From contig NZ_JACJST010000021.1 in assembly GCF_014698305.1 (NCBI RefSeq), forward strand, positions 1 to 64,000: a stretch of 64,000 nt of DNA, written 5' to 3'. Below are positions 1-9,600 of this stretch, piece by piece. The notes under the pieces are model-generated. The model did not search any database. It was given only the letters and a program-made list of their open reading frames with translations, and was not told where the DNA came from. This DNA comes from Anabaena lutea FACHB-196. GTDB lineage: Bacteria > Cyanobacteriota > Cyanobacteriia > Cyanobacteriales > Nostocaceae. Both the position numbers and the translations under genes were made by a program. Each line of letters starts with the position of its first letter. The first letter of the stretch is position 1.

Positions 1-381
1 GAGATGGGGAGATGGGGAGATCTGACAAGGGTAGGTTTTTAATATTATCTGTTAAGGCAGGACTAGGAAGACAAGGAGGGAAAGTAGACAAGGAAGATTT
101 TATACGCACAATGGTCTTTTGACGGACTGTTCTTGTTACCAAGAGAATATGATTTTGTACGGTTTTCCTCCCTTGTCCACTGTCCTTCCTTGTCCACCAA
201 GTCTAGCCCTCACGACAATGTAAAATACCTACCCTTGTGAGGATGGGGAGATGGGGGGATGCAATTTGAATGGTTTGATTAATGGCTTACGCCGTGCGTT
301 AGCACTACAGTTAATGTCCTAAGCACTTTGGCGGTTGCTATACTAAAAAACAATAGTTTGTAAAGAAATGTAAATATTGTC
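1..381. repeat. Intergenic stretch with short tandem repeats
   Basis: No gene is seen before the SDR gene. GGGGAGAT-type units occur at about 1-22 and again at about 239-261. Purine-rich GACAAGGAGGG-like units at about 70-95 face complementary CCTCCCTTGTCC-like units at about 165-196, so the two could pair. Units of this kind resemble the short tandemly repeated repetitive sequences described in heterocystous cyanobacteria. Confidence 0.6.
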
Positions 382-1086
382 ATGCAGGATAAAGTCGTTG
401 TCATTGTCGGTGCTACGGGCGGTATTGGTTCAGCCTTAACTCGTAAACTTGCGCCCACAGGAGCTAAATTGGTACTCGCAGCTAGAGATGCAGTGAATTT
501 AGCCACATTGGCGGAGGAGTTATCAGGGGAAGTCTTAACAGTTCCCACAGACATTACTCAACCCCAACAGGTAAAGGCATTAATGCAAGCAACTATTGCC
601 CAGTTTGGTCAAATCGATGTTTTGGTAAATGCGGCTGGTGCAGGTATCCTCAAACCTTACAACAGTATAGAACCAGCCGATTTAGATAGGATGCTGGATC
701 TAAATTTAAAAGGCAGTTTTTACACCACTCAGGCTGCTGCTGAAGAGATGCAAAAACGTAAGTCTGGTCATATCTGTAATGTGGTGGGAATTCTAGGAAA
801 GCATTCGATGTCAATGGCTGCGGCTTATTCTGCTTCTAAGTTTGGCGTTGTTGGTTTTAGCAAGTGTATGGCCGAGGAACTCAAGCGTTTTGGAGTCAAG
901 TTCACCCTGTTCTATTTTGGTGGCATAGATTCTTCTTTCTGGGACAATGTGAGTTTAAAGGTAGACCGAAAAAAAATGCTCAGTTGCGAAACTGCTGCTA
1001 ATGCCATTTTTTATGCGTTATCTGCCGAACCTCAGGCTGTACCAATGGAAATTAATATTCAACCGGATAGTCACCTATTTTTCTAA
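382..1086 (+). CDS. SDR family NAD(P)-dependent oxidoreductase
   Basis: A classical short-chain dehydrogenase/reductase of 234 residues, the normal length for the family. It has the N-terminal Rossmann glycine motif GATGGIG near residues 11-17, the NAAG-type motif (NAAGAG) after strand 4, a serine region near 133, and the catalytic YxxxK with Tyr149 and Lys153. It should be a soluble cytoplasmic oxidoreductase; the substrate cannot be told from the sequence. It lies about 90 bp upstream of the dioxygenase gene on the same strand and could share a transcript with it. The ATG at 382 has no strong Shine-Dalgarno sequence, but it begins exactly at the conserved N-terminus. Confidence 0.9.
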   Translation: MQDKVVVIVGATGGIGSALTRKLAPTGAKLVLAARDAVNLATLAEELSGEVLTVPTDITQPQQVKALMQATIAQFGQIDVLVNAAGAGILKPYNSIEPADLDRMLDLNLKGSFYTTQAAAEEMQKRKSGHICNVVGILGKHSMSMAAAYSASKFGVVGFSKCMAEELKRFGVKFTLFYFGGIDSSFWDNVSLKVDRKKMLSCETAANAIFYALSAEPQAVPMEINIQPDSHLFF

Positions 1087-1178
1087 GTTCACCATTCTGG
1101 CTGAGGGAATACATGAAAATCTAGTATAAAAGGCACAATTGACTGTATATAAGCTGTTGCGCTGGATTTTCAGAGATT

Positions 1179-2264
1179 ATGCTCCAAATTGATCACGTTC
1201 ACTTTTATGTAGAAGATGCCCAATGGTGGCGAGATTGGTTTGTCAAGCGTCTGGGGTTTCAATCGGTAGTGAGTTCAATTTTCCCTACTCTTGTTAATCG
1301 GGGGAAATCGTTTCATACTTGCACGGAAGTTGTCAAAAATGGCAATGTCTATTTTTTACTGTCTTCACCATTGTTACTCACCAGCCCGGTAGCTGAGTTT
1401 TTGCGTCATCACCCCCCTGGTGTGGCAGATGTGGCTTTTCTGGTGACAGATGTGGAAACTGTGACAGCAAGAGCTTCTGCAAACGGTGCTAAAGTCTTGC
1501 AACCTGTCCAAAATGAGGTGTCCTTCAAATTCGCCAAAATTGCGGCTTGGGGTGGGTTGACGCATACTTTGATGGAAAGACAGGACGTAAAAATAAAGGA
1601 TGGGGAGAGAAATCTTCCACCAATCCCCAATCCTCAATCACCCAACGTTTTTACGGCTATTGATCATGTAGTTCTGAATGTGGAAGTCGGCAATTTACAA
1701 GCTGCTGTCAGTTGGTATGAAAATATTCTTGATTTTCAACCCCAACAAAGTTTTAAAATTCAAACCAATCGCTCTGCTTTGTCGAGTCAGGTGATGATTT
1801 CCTCCAACGGTGGCGTACAGTTACCGATTAATGAGCCGGCTTCTCCTAATTCGCAAATTCAGGAGTTTCTAGATGTGAACAGGGGGGCGGGAATTCAACA
1901 TATTGCTTTACGCACGCCTAATCTTGTGAGTGCGATCGCTCGTTTTCGGGCGGCTGGTTTATCTTTTCTCTCTGTCCCCCAAACTTATTACACTCAGCTA
2001 CAAAAGCGTTTAGAGGTTCCTCTGTCACCTTCAGAACTGCAAGCGATCGCACAACAAGAAATTTTGGTAGATTGTCAACAAGATGCTCCTTTAGGGGCTT
2101 TACTATTGCAAATTTTCACCCAGCCGATTTTTTCTGAGCCGACTTTTTTCTTTGAGTTTATTGAACGCCGTTCCCAAGCTCAAGGTTTTGGCGAAGGTAA
2201 CTTTCGGGCTTTATTTGAAGCCATTGAAAGCGAACAAATTAAACGCGGATTTGTCAGTCAGTAG
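1179..2264 (+). CDS. hppD: 4-hydroxyphenylpyruvate dioxygenase
   Basis: Non-heme iron enzyme converting 4-hydroxyphenylpyruvate to homogentisate, the step feeding tocopherol synthesis and tyrosine breakdown in cyanobacteria. At 361 residues it has the expected two vicinal-oxygen-chelate halves. The predicted iron ligands are all present: His163 in IDHVV, His241 in IQHIAL and Glu326 in FFFEFI. The C-terminal signature GFGEGNFRALFEAIE is diagnostic for this family. It sits between an SDR gene and a HAD phosphatase on the same strand. I saw no frameshift or missing ligand. Confidence 0.93.
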   Translation: MLQIDHVHFYVEDAQWWRDWFVKRLGFQSVVSSIFPTLVNRGKSFHTCTEVVKNGNVYFLLSSPLLLTSPVAEFLRHHPPGVADVAFLVTDVETVTARASANGAKVLQPVQNEVSFKFAKIAAWGGLTHTLMERQDVKIKDGERNLPPIPNPQSPNVFTAIDHVVLNVEVGNLQAAVSWYENILDFQPQQSFKIQTNRSALSSQVMISSNGGVQLPINEPASPNSQIQEFLDVNRGAGIQHIALRTPNLVSAIARFRAAGLSFLSVPQTYYTQLQKRLEVPLSPSELQAIAQQEILVDCQQDAPLGALLLQIFTQPIFSEPTFFFEFIERRSQAQGFGEGNFRALFEAIESEQIKRGFVSQ

Positions 2265-2346
2265 ACTGGGGACTGGTTATTCAATTACCTTTTTCCCAAT
2301 TACCAATCACTGAGATAATGTTCATAAAAATTCCCATTATTTACTA

Positions 2347-3024
2347 ATGCTGAGACTAATTACTGATTTCGACGGACCGATTATGGATGTTTCTGAGCGG
2401 TACTATCGTGTTTATCAATTGTGCTTGGATAAAACCCGATATGCTGATCAAGTAGTGACAGAACTTTCTAAAGCGGAATTTTGGCAACTCAAGCGATCGC
2501 ACACCCCTGAAAAAGAAATTGCCTTAAAATCAGGTTTAGACCCAGAACAGGCACAACAATTTTCCCTTCTCCGCAAGCAAACAGTACATACAGAGCCTTA
2601 CTTTGAGTATGATACCCTTGTTGCTGGAGCCGAAGCAGCCCTCACCAAAGTTCAAGAAGCCGGCATTGATTTGGTAGTGATGACGATGCGTCGGGTGCGG
2701 GAACTGGACTACGCTTTCAATAAATATAATTTAGGTAGATTTTTTCCAGAAAATCGCCGTTATTGTCTCAGTAACGACTATGTAAAAACCCGTGATGTTG
2801 AAGATAAACCTCTACTAATGGCCAAAGCATTAGCGGAACTTCCCCCTGCTAGTGATACCTGGATGGTGGGGGATACAGAAGCCGACATCACCGCTGCGAA
2901 AAGACATAGTATTAAAGTCATGGGTGTAGAAAGTGGAATCCGCGATCGCAGCCAATTAGAACTTTACCAACCAGACTTAATAGTTCAGAATTTGAGCGCC
3001 ACTGTAGATTTAATTCTCTCTTAG
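2347..3024 (+). CDS. HAD superfamily hydrolase
   Basis: Haloacid dehalogenase-type phosphatase of 225 residues. Motif I is DFDGP with nucleophile and acid Asp7 and Asp9 at the extreme N-terminus, motif II is the MTMRR region, and motif IV is VGDTEADI, in the order expected of the HAD fold, with a helical cap between. The substrate is unknown; small phosphomonoesters such as phosphoglycolate are typical. It follows the dioxygenase gene by about 80 bp on the same strand and is followed by a palindrome-containing gap, so it probably ends the transcription unit. Confidence 0.88.
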   Translation: MLRLITDFDGPIMDVSERYYRVYQLCLDKTRYADQVVTELSKAEFWQLKRSHTPEKEIALKSGLDPEQAQQFSLLRKQTVHTEPYFEYDTLVAGAEAALTKVQEAGIDLVVMTMRRVRELDYAFNKYNLGRFFPENRRYCLSNDYVKTRDVEDKPLLMAKALAELPPASDTWMVGDTEADITAAKRHSIKVMGVESGIRDRSQLELYQPDLIVQNLSATVDLILS

Positions 3025-3245
3025 TATTAGAGTTAGCTGGTAGTAAGGGCTTTAGCCCTTATTCAAGGACTTTAGTCCTATCTACAAACCGAACATGATA
3101 TTAGACAGAATTCAAGCCGTTACGGCGGTAAATTATTTGTGCCTTTCTACTCAAAAGCTTGTTGAATCTGCTTTTTAGTTGTTAATTTTTGATTTTTAAT
3201 GGCGAGAAAGCGGTATTAGAGGATTAATATTTTATTTCTTAACTA

Positions 3246-3468
3246 GGGGTTGCTGAATAAAACCAAGACCCGTATAAATCAAAGGTTTGAGGCTGATAAA
3301 CAGGAAAAAAAGTGCAAAGATATAGTGTCTACAGGATGAAAAACCTTGCACTTTTGTGGAGTTCAAGAGATGGAAAAGAAGTTTTCATATCGCCTCCAGC
3401 ATAGCTGCCTCCAAGCCCATGACTTACGTCACGCTGCGCGAACACGAGAAGACTTTCTCAGCAAGCCC
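3246..3468. mobile_element. MITE with terminal inverted repeats and 6-bp target duplication
   Basis: The left end GGGGTTGCTGA (3246-3256) and right end TCAGCAAGCCC (3458-3468) are inverted repeats with one mismatch. The same six bases, TAACTA, lie immediately outside both ends (3240-3245 and 3469-3474), as expected for a target-site duplication. The 223-bp element has an internal hairpin (AAGTGCAA against TTGCACTT near 3315-3355) but no transposase, so it looks like a non-autonomous derivative of an insertion sequence whose ends read GGGGTTGCTGAATAA. Confidence 0.7.
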
Positions 3469-3551
3469 TAACTACACCTAGGGTGTGGACAACGCTCACA
3501 AAACCCTTGATACAGTTAGCATTGCCACCCTACAAAACTTAAAATCTTGCA

Positions 3552-3675
3552 GATACAGCAGAATTCAGGAGTCAGGAGACGCTTCGCAGACCTCCGGTTC
3601 AGGAGTAAAACAGGCTTGGTGTCTAGGTTTCAATTTAGATTCTGTACCTCATTGATCTGCAATCTGCTATATCAT
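3552..3675 (+). repeat. TCAGGAGTCAGGAG dispersed repeat, copy 1
   Basis: This copy starts with TACAGCAGAATTCAGGAG, carries an inner segment ACGCTTCGCAGACCTCCGG, and ends in a region matching the outer part of inverted copies near 24025-24192 and 59925-60047. The ends (TACAGCAGA and TCTGCTATA) are roughly complementary, so it may be a MITE. Confidence 0.6.
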
Positions 3676-3870
3676 TGATGATTTCTATAGGTTGAATATT
3701 AGGAATAATTTCTAGAAAAAACTCTATTAATTATGTCTATGTGATTGAGATCAAAGTCTTGATTTACGAGATTTTATTTGGAATCATGATAAATAAGATT
3801 ACTTGAAATCAAGTTTAATCTTACTAATGAGTTACAAAAAACTCACATAGAAATATAAGGAGGAATTCTC

Positions 3871-4077
3871 ATGGCTAATATCCAAATTTCTAAACTGCTT
3901 CCTGCTGGTTATGAACTATTTAATGATGCTGCCGGCTTTTTGGATGAACTAGCTACTCAGGAATTGCAATCTGTTGTTGGAGGTGGTCATCACTCTTGCC
4001 ATAATCACCACAAACACAAATCCCACAGTGGCTCATACAACAACTACAGCAACCATAAATCTCAATCTTGGTGGTAA
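3871..4077 (+). CDS. Small His-rich peptide with double-glycine leader (bacteriocin/RiPP-precursor-like)
   Basis: A 68-residue peptide with a very strong ribosome site (AAGGAGG at 3857-3863, seven bases before the ATG) and a perfect terminator after it. Residues 1 to about 40 form an acidic, hydrophobic leader with EL-type spacing and end in SVVGG, the form of a double-glycine cleavage site used by C39-peptidase exporters. The remainder is a low-complexity tail rich in His, Ser, Asn, Lys and Tyr with one Cys. Leaders of this kind are known from cyanobacterial bacteriocin precursors. No maturation enzyme or transporter is adjacent, so it is either served in trans or has another job, such as metal binding. 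The function is inferred, not shown. Confidence 0.75.
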   Translation: MANIQISKLLPAGYELFNDAAGFLDELATQELQSVVGGGHHSCHNHHKHKSHSGSYNNYSNHKSQSWW

Positions 4078-4131
4078 GTAACTCATCAATTAAAAACAAT
4101 AGCCGTTAGTTAACAGCCAATCATATCAACA

Positions 4132-4166
4132 GGAAGAGTAATTTTGATTACTCTTCCACCTTTTTT
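4132..4166 (+). terminator. Rho-independent terminator of the small peptide gene
   Basis: A perfect 11-bp stem, GGAAGAGTAAT (4132-4142) against ATTACTCTTCC (4147-4157), closes a TTTG loop and is followed by ACC and six T residues. It lies 55 bases after the stop codon of the peptide gene. Confidence 0.9.
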
Positions 4167-4246
4167 ACGTACTACTTACTCAATAAATTGCATTTCTTGG
4201 CGTTCTTCTTTAGGAAGTGCTTTGCTCTTGTCGGTTTGTAAAATTT

Positions 4247-4576
4247 CTACTTCCAGCGATAAATTAATTGCTGAGAATTTATCCGCCACAGAATTGCAGC
4301 TACATTAGTCAATAAACAAGTAACTGCTAGACCCAGTAAAATATAAGTTGGTAACATCACCACGCCAATTATAAACCAAGTGTAAACGTGCATAATCATG
4401 ATGAAAGCAAACATACTGGCAAATCCTACAGCTTGCCAGACTTGAACTGTGGGGCGGTTTATGACTGTGAGGATAAGTGTTAACAATGTGGCGAGTACGT
4501 TCGCAGGTACAAGGAATGAACAAATACCTGCACAGTTTGTGCGAGAAAATTCAGCTAAAGTTTGGAAATCAAGCAT
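4247..4576 (-). CDS. Small hypothetical membrane protein
   Basis: A 109-residue protein that I do not recognise. It is dominated by three hydrophobic stretches at roughly residues 20-40, 48-70 and 73-97, so a three-helix inner-membrane protein is likely. It ends in a short basic segment (WRINSQQLIYRWK). There is no clear Shine-Dalgarno sequence before the ATG at 4576. It converges with the small peptide gene, whose terminator lies about 80 bases away, and no neighbour suggests a function. Confidence 0.6.
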   Translation of the reverse strand: MLDFQTLAEFSRTNCAGICSFLVPANVLATLLTLILTVINRPTVQVWQAVGFASMFAFIMIMHVYTWFIIGVVMLPTYILLGLAVTCLLTNVAAILWRINSQQLIYRWK

Positions 4577-4758
4577 TAATTTGTGTTAGGTAAGATTAGC
4601 TTATTATTAATTTTAACTTTTTTATTTATTTAACTACACTTAGATTATCATGAAAGTGATTACTCACATCATTTTTTTACATATTTTAAAGAATTCATAA
4701 GAATTCACCTGACTAAGATTTATAACAGATATGGTGGACAATGCCCACCATAGCTGAA

Positions 4759-5160
4759 TTAACCCATCAAAATTACAGTATCGATAACGTGAATTACACC
4801 ATTATCAGCGACAATATCTGCTGCTAAAACTGTGGCATTTTTCACTTCAAAACCATCATCACAATTAATTTTTATGGGGGAACCTTCCACAGAAGTAACC
4901 GTACCTAATTTCGCTAAATCAGCCTGGGTCAGCTTTCCGGGAACCACATGGTAGGTTAAAATCCGTGCTAACTGAGGAATATTTTGTAATAAAGTTGTAA
5001 TTGTGCCTGGGGGTAACTTAGCAAAAGCATCATCAGTCGGTGCAAACACAGTGAATGGACCAGGACTTTTTAATGTTTCCACTAAACCAGCAGCTTGGAC
5101 AGCTGCCACCAAAGTTTTAAACGAATCATTACTAACTGCAATATCAACAATATCCGCCAT
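4759..5160 (-). CDS. Fasciclin (FAS1) domain protein
   Basis: A single FAS1 domain of 133 residues with both conserved boxes: [15 protein letters not shown] (H1) and the C-terminal [13 protein letters not shown] (H2), with the YHVVPG segment between them. FAS1 domains mediate adhesion or carbohydrate binding; this one has no signal peptide and is common in cyanobacteria as a small stand-alone protein. I chose the ATG at 5160 rather than the GTG nine bases upstream, because GAGGTGA sits at the right distance before the ATG and overlaps the GTG. It is transcribed away from the ketopantoate reductase-like gene. Confidence 0.92.
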   Translation of the reverse strand: MADIVDIAVSNDSFKTLVAAVQAAGLVETLKSPGPFTVFAPTDDAFAKLPPGTITTLLQNIPQLARILTYHVVPGKLTQADLAKLGTVTSVEGSPIKINCDDGFEVKNATVLAADIVADNGVIHVIDTVILMG

Positions 5161-5280
5161 TGATGTCACCTCGTATCTGCCAAAAGTTCTAAAGAATAGT
5201 AAATCATGTTTAACTTTTATTAAAAAAAATCCTGGTACAATATCCTCTGATGATTTTCTTAAGATTTGTTTATAGATGAA

Positions 5281-6249
5281 ATGGGCGATATTACCTACGC
5301 AATTTTGGGAACTGGTGCATTAGGCGGGTTTTATGGCGCTAAACTGCAAAAAGCAGGTAATGAAGTCCACTTTTTGCTCAAAAGCGACTACTTAGAGGTA
5401 AGTCAACATGGTTTAGTCATAGAGTCTAAAGACGGTGACTTTACCCTCCCCCAAGTTCTTGCCTACAGTGATGTAGAAAAAATGCCCGGCTGTGATGTAG
5501 TAATAGTAGCGCTAAAAACGACACAAAACCACTTGCTACCGCACATATTACCACCAGTGATCAAGGATGATGGAGTGGTGTTGGTATTGCAGAATGGACT
5601 GGGCATAGAAGAAGAAATTGCTCAAATTGTCGGAAATGTGAGAATTATTGGTGGGTTATGTTTTCTTTGTTCCAACAAAGTTGCCCCAGGACATATTCGG
5701 CATTTAGACTACGGACAAATTACCTTAGGTGAATATAAATCCAACTATCAGGCCGCAGGAATTACAGAAAAAATGCAGCAAATTGCTGAGGATTTTCAAA
5801 ATGCGGGGATATCAATAGAACTAGCAGAAGATTTACTGTTAGGACGTTGGAAAAAACTAGTTTGGAATATTCCCTACAACGGATTATCTGTAATTCTCAA
5901 CGCTAGAACCGATGAATTAATGGCAGATGTTCACACTCGCCAGTTAGTTGAACAATTAATGTATGAAGTAGCATTAGGGGCGAAAAGTACAGGGCGTGTA
6001 GTTCCTGAAAGCTTTATTCAAACAATGCTTTCTTACACTATCAAGATGAAGCCCTATCGTACCAGCATGAAAATTGATTTTGATGAAATTCGTCCTTTAG
6101 AAGTAGAAGCAATTTTTGGCAACCCATTACGAAAAGCCGAAACTGCTGGTGTAAATTTACCGCAAATTCGCTGTTTATATCAGCAGTTGAAGTTTTTGGA
6201 TACGAGAATAATTCGTAATAGTGCCTACGGCAAGCTACCGCCAACGTAA
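5281..6249 (+). CDS. panE: 2-dehydropantoate 2-reductase family protein
   Basis: An NADPH-dependent reductase of the ketopantoate reductase family, which makes pantoate for coenzyme A synthesis. The N-terminal Rossmann motif [10 protein letters not shown] is at residues 8-17, the LQNGLG segment follows the second half-domain, and the catalytic-lysine region [14 protein letters not shown] is near residue 195. The length, 322 residues, suits the family. I chose the ATG at 5281; an upstream TTG at 5266 is in frame but has no better ribosome site. Family members also act on other 2-oxo acids, so the exact substrate is an inference. Confidence 0.85.
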   Translation: MGDITYAILGTGALGGFYGAKLQKAGNEVHFLLKSDYLEVSQHGLVIESKDGDFTLPQVLAYSDVEKMPGCDVVIVALKTTQNHLLPHILPPVIKDDGVVLVLQNGLGIEEEIAQIVGNVRIIGGLCFLCSNKVAPGHIRHLDYGQITLGEYKSNYQAAGITEKMQQIAEDFQNAGISIELAEDLLLGRWKKLVWNIPYNGLSVILNARTDELMADVHTRQLVEQLMYEVALGAKSTGRVVPESFIQTMLSYTIKMKPYRTSMKIDFDEIRPLEVEAIFGNPLRKAETAGVNLPQIRCLYQQLKFLDTRIIRNSAYGKLPPT

Positions 6250-6628
6250 TAGTGCCGAATGCAGGTTATGCCGTAATGAAGATGTTTGAAAAGCCTAAAT
6301 TCATACTTGTCTGGGCGATTATAAATCGCGGCTATACAGGCAAAACCCATGTGGTCAAGAGCGGCTACACTTGGATATGACATTCCGAATGCAATTTTAT
6401 CTGGATTCAGGTCACGAATTACTAGTAGCTTCTGCTACTGCATGGGCGGATGCCTATCCTGGGTGTTTGGCGTTTAAGTGTATTTAAGTATAGTGATCAA
6501 TTATCTATTTGTAATACATTATATAGGACTCCTATTTGATTTTTTTTGGCGCAGTCTACGCTTGCAAGAATAATTACACGTCTATATACTTCTTCCCTCC
6601 CTGCCCACACAATTAAAAATTGAGCAGC
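6250..6628. other. Intergenic region with dispersed repeats
   Basis: No gene is seen. Around 6315-6350 there is a sequence of the GGCGATTATAAATCGCGGC type, a palindromic motif that I believe is widespread in Nostoc intergenic DNA. A TATAGGACTCCTATTTGAT segment near 6520-6540 recurs at about 31290-31310. The promoter of the kinase gene should lie in the A/T-rich last 120 bases. Confidence 0.5.
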
Positions 6629-9600
6629 ATGGTTAGCACTCTTGTCAGTATTCCCGGTTATAGCATCACTGAAGAACTATACAATGGTTTAAGAACCCTG
6701 GTTTATCGAGGGGTTAGAGAGACTGACTTCTTACCAGTGGTGATTAAACTGCTGAAAAATCCTTATCCAACTTTTGGCGAACTCTTGTCATTTCGCAATC
6801 AGTACACCATTGCTAAAAATCTCAACTCCCCCCTAATTATCCAAACCTATAGCCTCCAAGCCTATCAGAACGGTTATGCGCTGGTGATGGAAGATTTTGG
6901 AGGGATTTCTCTTCAAGAGTGGGTAGTGGGGGGAAGGGTCGAATCTTTAATGGAGTTTTTGGAAATAGCGATCGCACTCTGCAAGGCCTTAGATATACTT
7001 TACTGCGAGCGGATTATTCATAAAGATATCAAACCTAGGAATATTTTAATTAATCCCGAAACCAAACAAGTTAAATTAATCGACTTTAGTATTGCATCTT
7101 TACTGCCACGGGAAACACAAACACTAATCAATCCCAATGTGTTAGAAGGAACACTTGCTTATATCTCTCCAGAACAAACAGGAAGGATGAATCGGGGGAT
7201 TGACTACCGCACTGACTTCTATTCAGTCGGTGTAACTTTCTACGAATTACTCACTGGAGTTTTGCCATTTCGATCAAATGATCCGATGGAGTTGGTGCAT
7301 TCTCATATTGCGAAACTTCCACCCCTAGTACATGAAATTAACCCACAAATCCCGTCTGTAATCTCAGCGATTGTCAGTAAATTGATGGCAAAAAATGCTG
7401 AAGATAGATATCAGAGTGCGTTGGGATTGAAGTTTGATTTAGAAAATTGTTTACATCAGCTACAAGTTAATGGTATAATTGAGGGCTTTGAGATTGGGAA
7501 ACGGGATGTGTGCGATCGCTTCATCATCCCTGATAAACTCTATGGACGAGAAGCTGAAGTATCAACCCTACTCCAAGCATTTGAAAGAGTTAGCCTTGAT
7601 GCAACAGAAATGATGTTGGTAGCCGGGTTTTCGGGAATTGGGAAAACTGCGGTTGTCAACGAAGTTCATAAACCGATTGTGCGTCAACGCGGCTATTTTA
7701 TCAAAGGGAAATATGACCAATTTCAACGGAATATTCCCTTCAGTGCATTTGTGCAAGCATTTCGGGATTTAATGGGGCAATTGCTATCAGAAAGTGACGT
7801 TCAAATTCAGCAATGGAAAAATCAAATATTATCAGCAGTTGGCGAAAATGGACAGGTAATTATTGAAGTCATTCCCGAATTAGAAAAAATCATTGGCGAA
7901 CAACCACCAGCAGTAGAATTATCAGGAACTGCGGCACAAAATAGATTTAATTTATTATTTCAAAAATTCACTCAAGTCTTGACCAGTGCAGAACATCCCT
8001 TAGTAATGTTCCTTGATGATTTACAATGGGCAGATTCAGCATCACTGAAATTAATCCAGTTATTAATGGCTGATACAAATCATCTTTTATTAATTGGTGC
8101 ATACCGTGATAATGAAGTAGATCCGGGACATCCATTAATGTTGACTTTGAGTGAAATTCAAAAAAACCAAGCAACTATTAATACTATTACTTTAACACCC
8201 CTGAGTCAATCCCAAATCAATCAATTAGTCGCTGATACCCTAAAAAGTACGGAAAATTTGGCATTACCCTTTTCCCAATTAGTCTATCAAAAAACTAAAG
8301 GCAACCCATTTTTCGCCACCCAATTTCTCAAAGCCCTACATGAAGAAAATCTCATTCAATTTAACTTGGAGTTAGGCTGTTGGCAATGCGATCTGTCCCA
8401 GATTAATCAACAAGCCTTGACCGATGATGTTGTAGAATTTATGGCGTTGCAGTTAGAGAAGTTACCCTTAGCAACCCAGAATATTCTGAAGTTAGCCGCT
8501 TGCATTGGCAATCAGTTCGATCTCACAACATTAGCAATTGTTTCAGAACACTCAGAAGTAGAAACCGCAGCCAATTTATGGAAAGCATTGCAAGAAGGTT
8601 TGATTTTACCAATTGGTGATATTTATAAGTTTTATCAACAAGAGTCATTAGTCATTAGTCATCTGTCATTAGTAGATAGTCAAAAACAAATGACCAATGA
8701 CAATGGACAAATGACAGTTTCTTATAAATTTTTACACGATCGCGTTCAACAAGCAGCCTATTCCCTAATTCCCGATGACCAAAAACAAACGACTCATTAC
8801 CAAATCGGACAACTGCTTCTACAACAGATTTCCGCACAAGCTAGAGTTGACCGGATTTTTGAAATCGTCAATCAATTAAATCACGGAACTGCTTTAATTA
8901 CCCAACCAACTCAACGAGAAGAATTAGCCCAACTCAATTTAATTGCCTGTCGCAAAGCTAAAACTTCAACTGCCTATCAAGCAGCGCGTGAATATGCGAC
9001 AGTGGGATTGTCTTTGTTGGCAGAAAATACTTGGCAGCAGCAATATGAAATGACCCTCACCTTGCATGAATTAGCGGCAGAAGTAGCACTGCTAAACGGT
9101 AACTTTGAGGCAATGGAACAATTCATTGATACTGTTATTCAACAGGCACATTCCTTACTAGAAAAGGTTAATGTTTACTGCATTAGAATTCAAGCAAATA
9201 TCTCTCAGGGTAAACTCACTGACGCGATCGCACTTGCTCAACCAGTCTTACAACAGCTTGGTGCCACTTTTCCTGAAACACCCACACCATCAGATTTGCA
9301 ACAAGAAATCCAAGAGATTGAGGAACTGATTGGAGATAGGCAAATTGCCGATTTGATTAACTTGCCTCAGATGCGAGATGCCGAAAAACTCGCTATTCTG
9401 AAGATTGCCAGTATCATTAGCCCAGCAGCTTACCTCACTGGTTCAGCGTTGTTCCCATTGCTGAATACTTTGTCCGTTAAACTCTCGATTCAGTACGGTA
9501 ACACATCGACTTCTACTTACGGCTATGCGAACTATGGCAATATTCTTTGCAATTTCTTTCAAATCGTGGATACAGGAACGCAGTTTGGTTCCCTGGCACT

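Larger units (their letters stand above)
3025..3870. other. Repeat-rich intergenic region
   Basis: No gene is seen in these 846 bases. At 3035-3085 there are two imperfect palindromes (AGGGCTTTAGCCCT and AGGACTTTAGTCCT), a pair that recurs in modified form near 31950-31980. A MITE occupies 3246-3468 and a copy of the TCAGGAGTCAGGAG repeat family lies at about 3552-3675; both are listed separately. The last 200 bases, A/T-rich, should hold the promoter of the small peptide gene at 3871. Confidence 0.6.

Noticed and set aside
3246-3468. Active insertion sequence
   Set aside because: There is no transposase frame within 223 bases; it must be non-autonomous.
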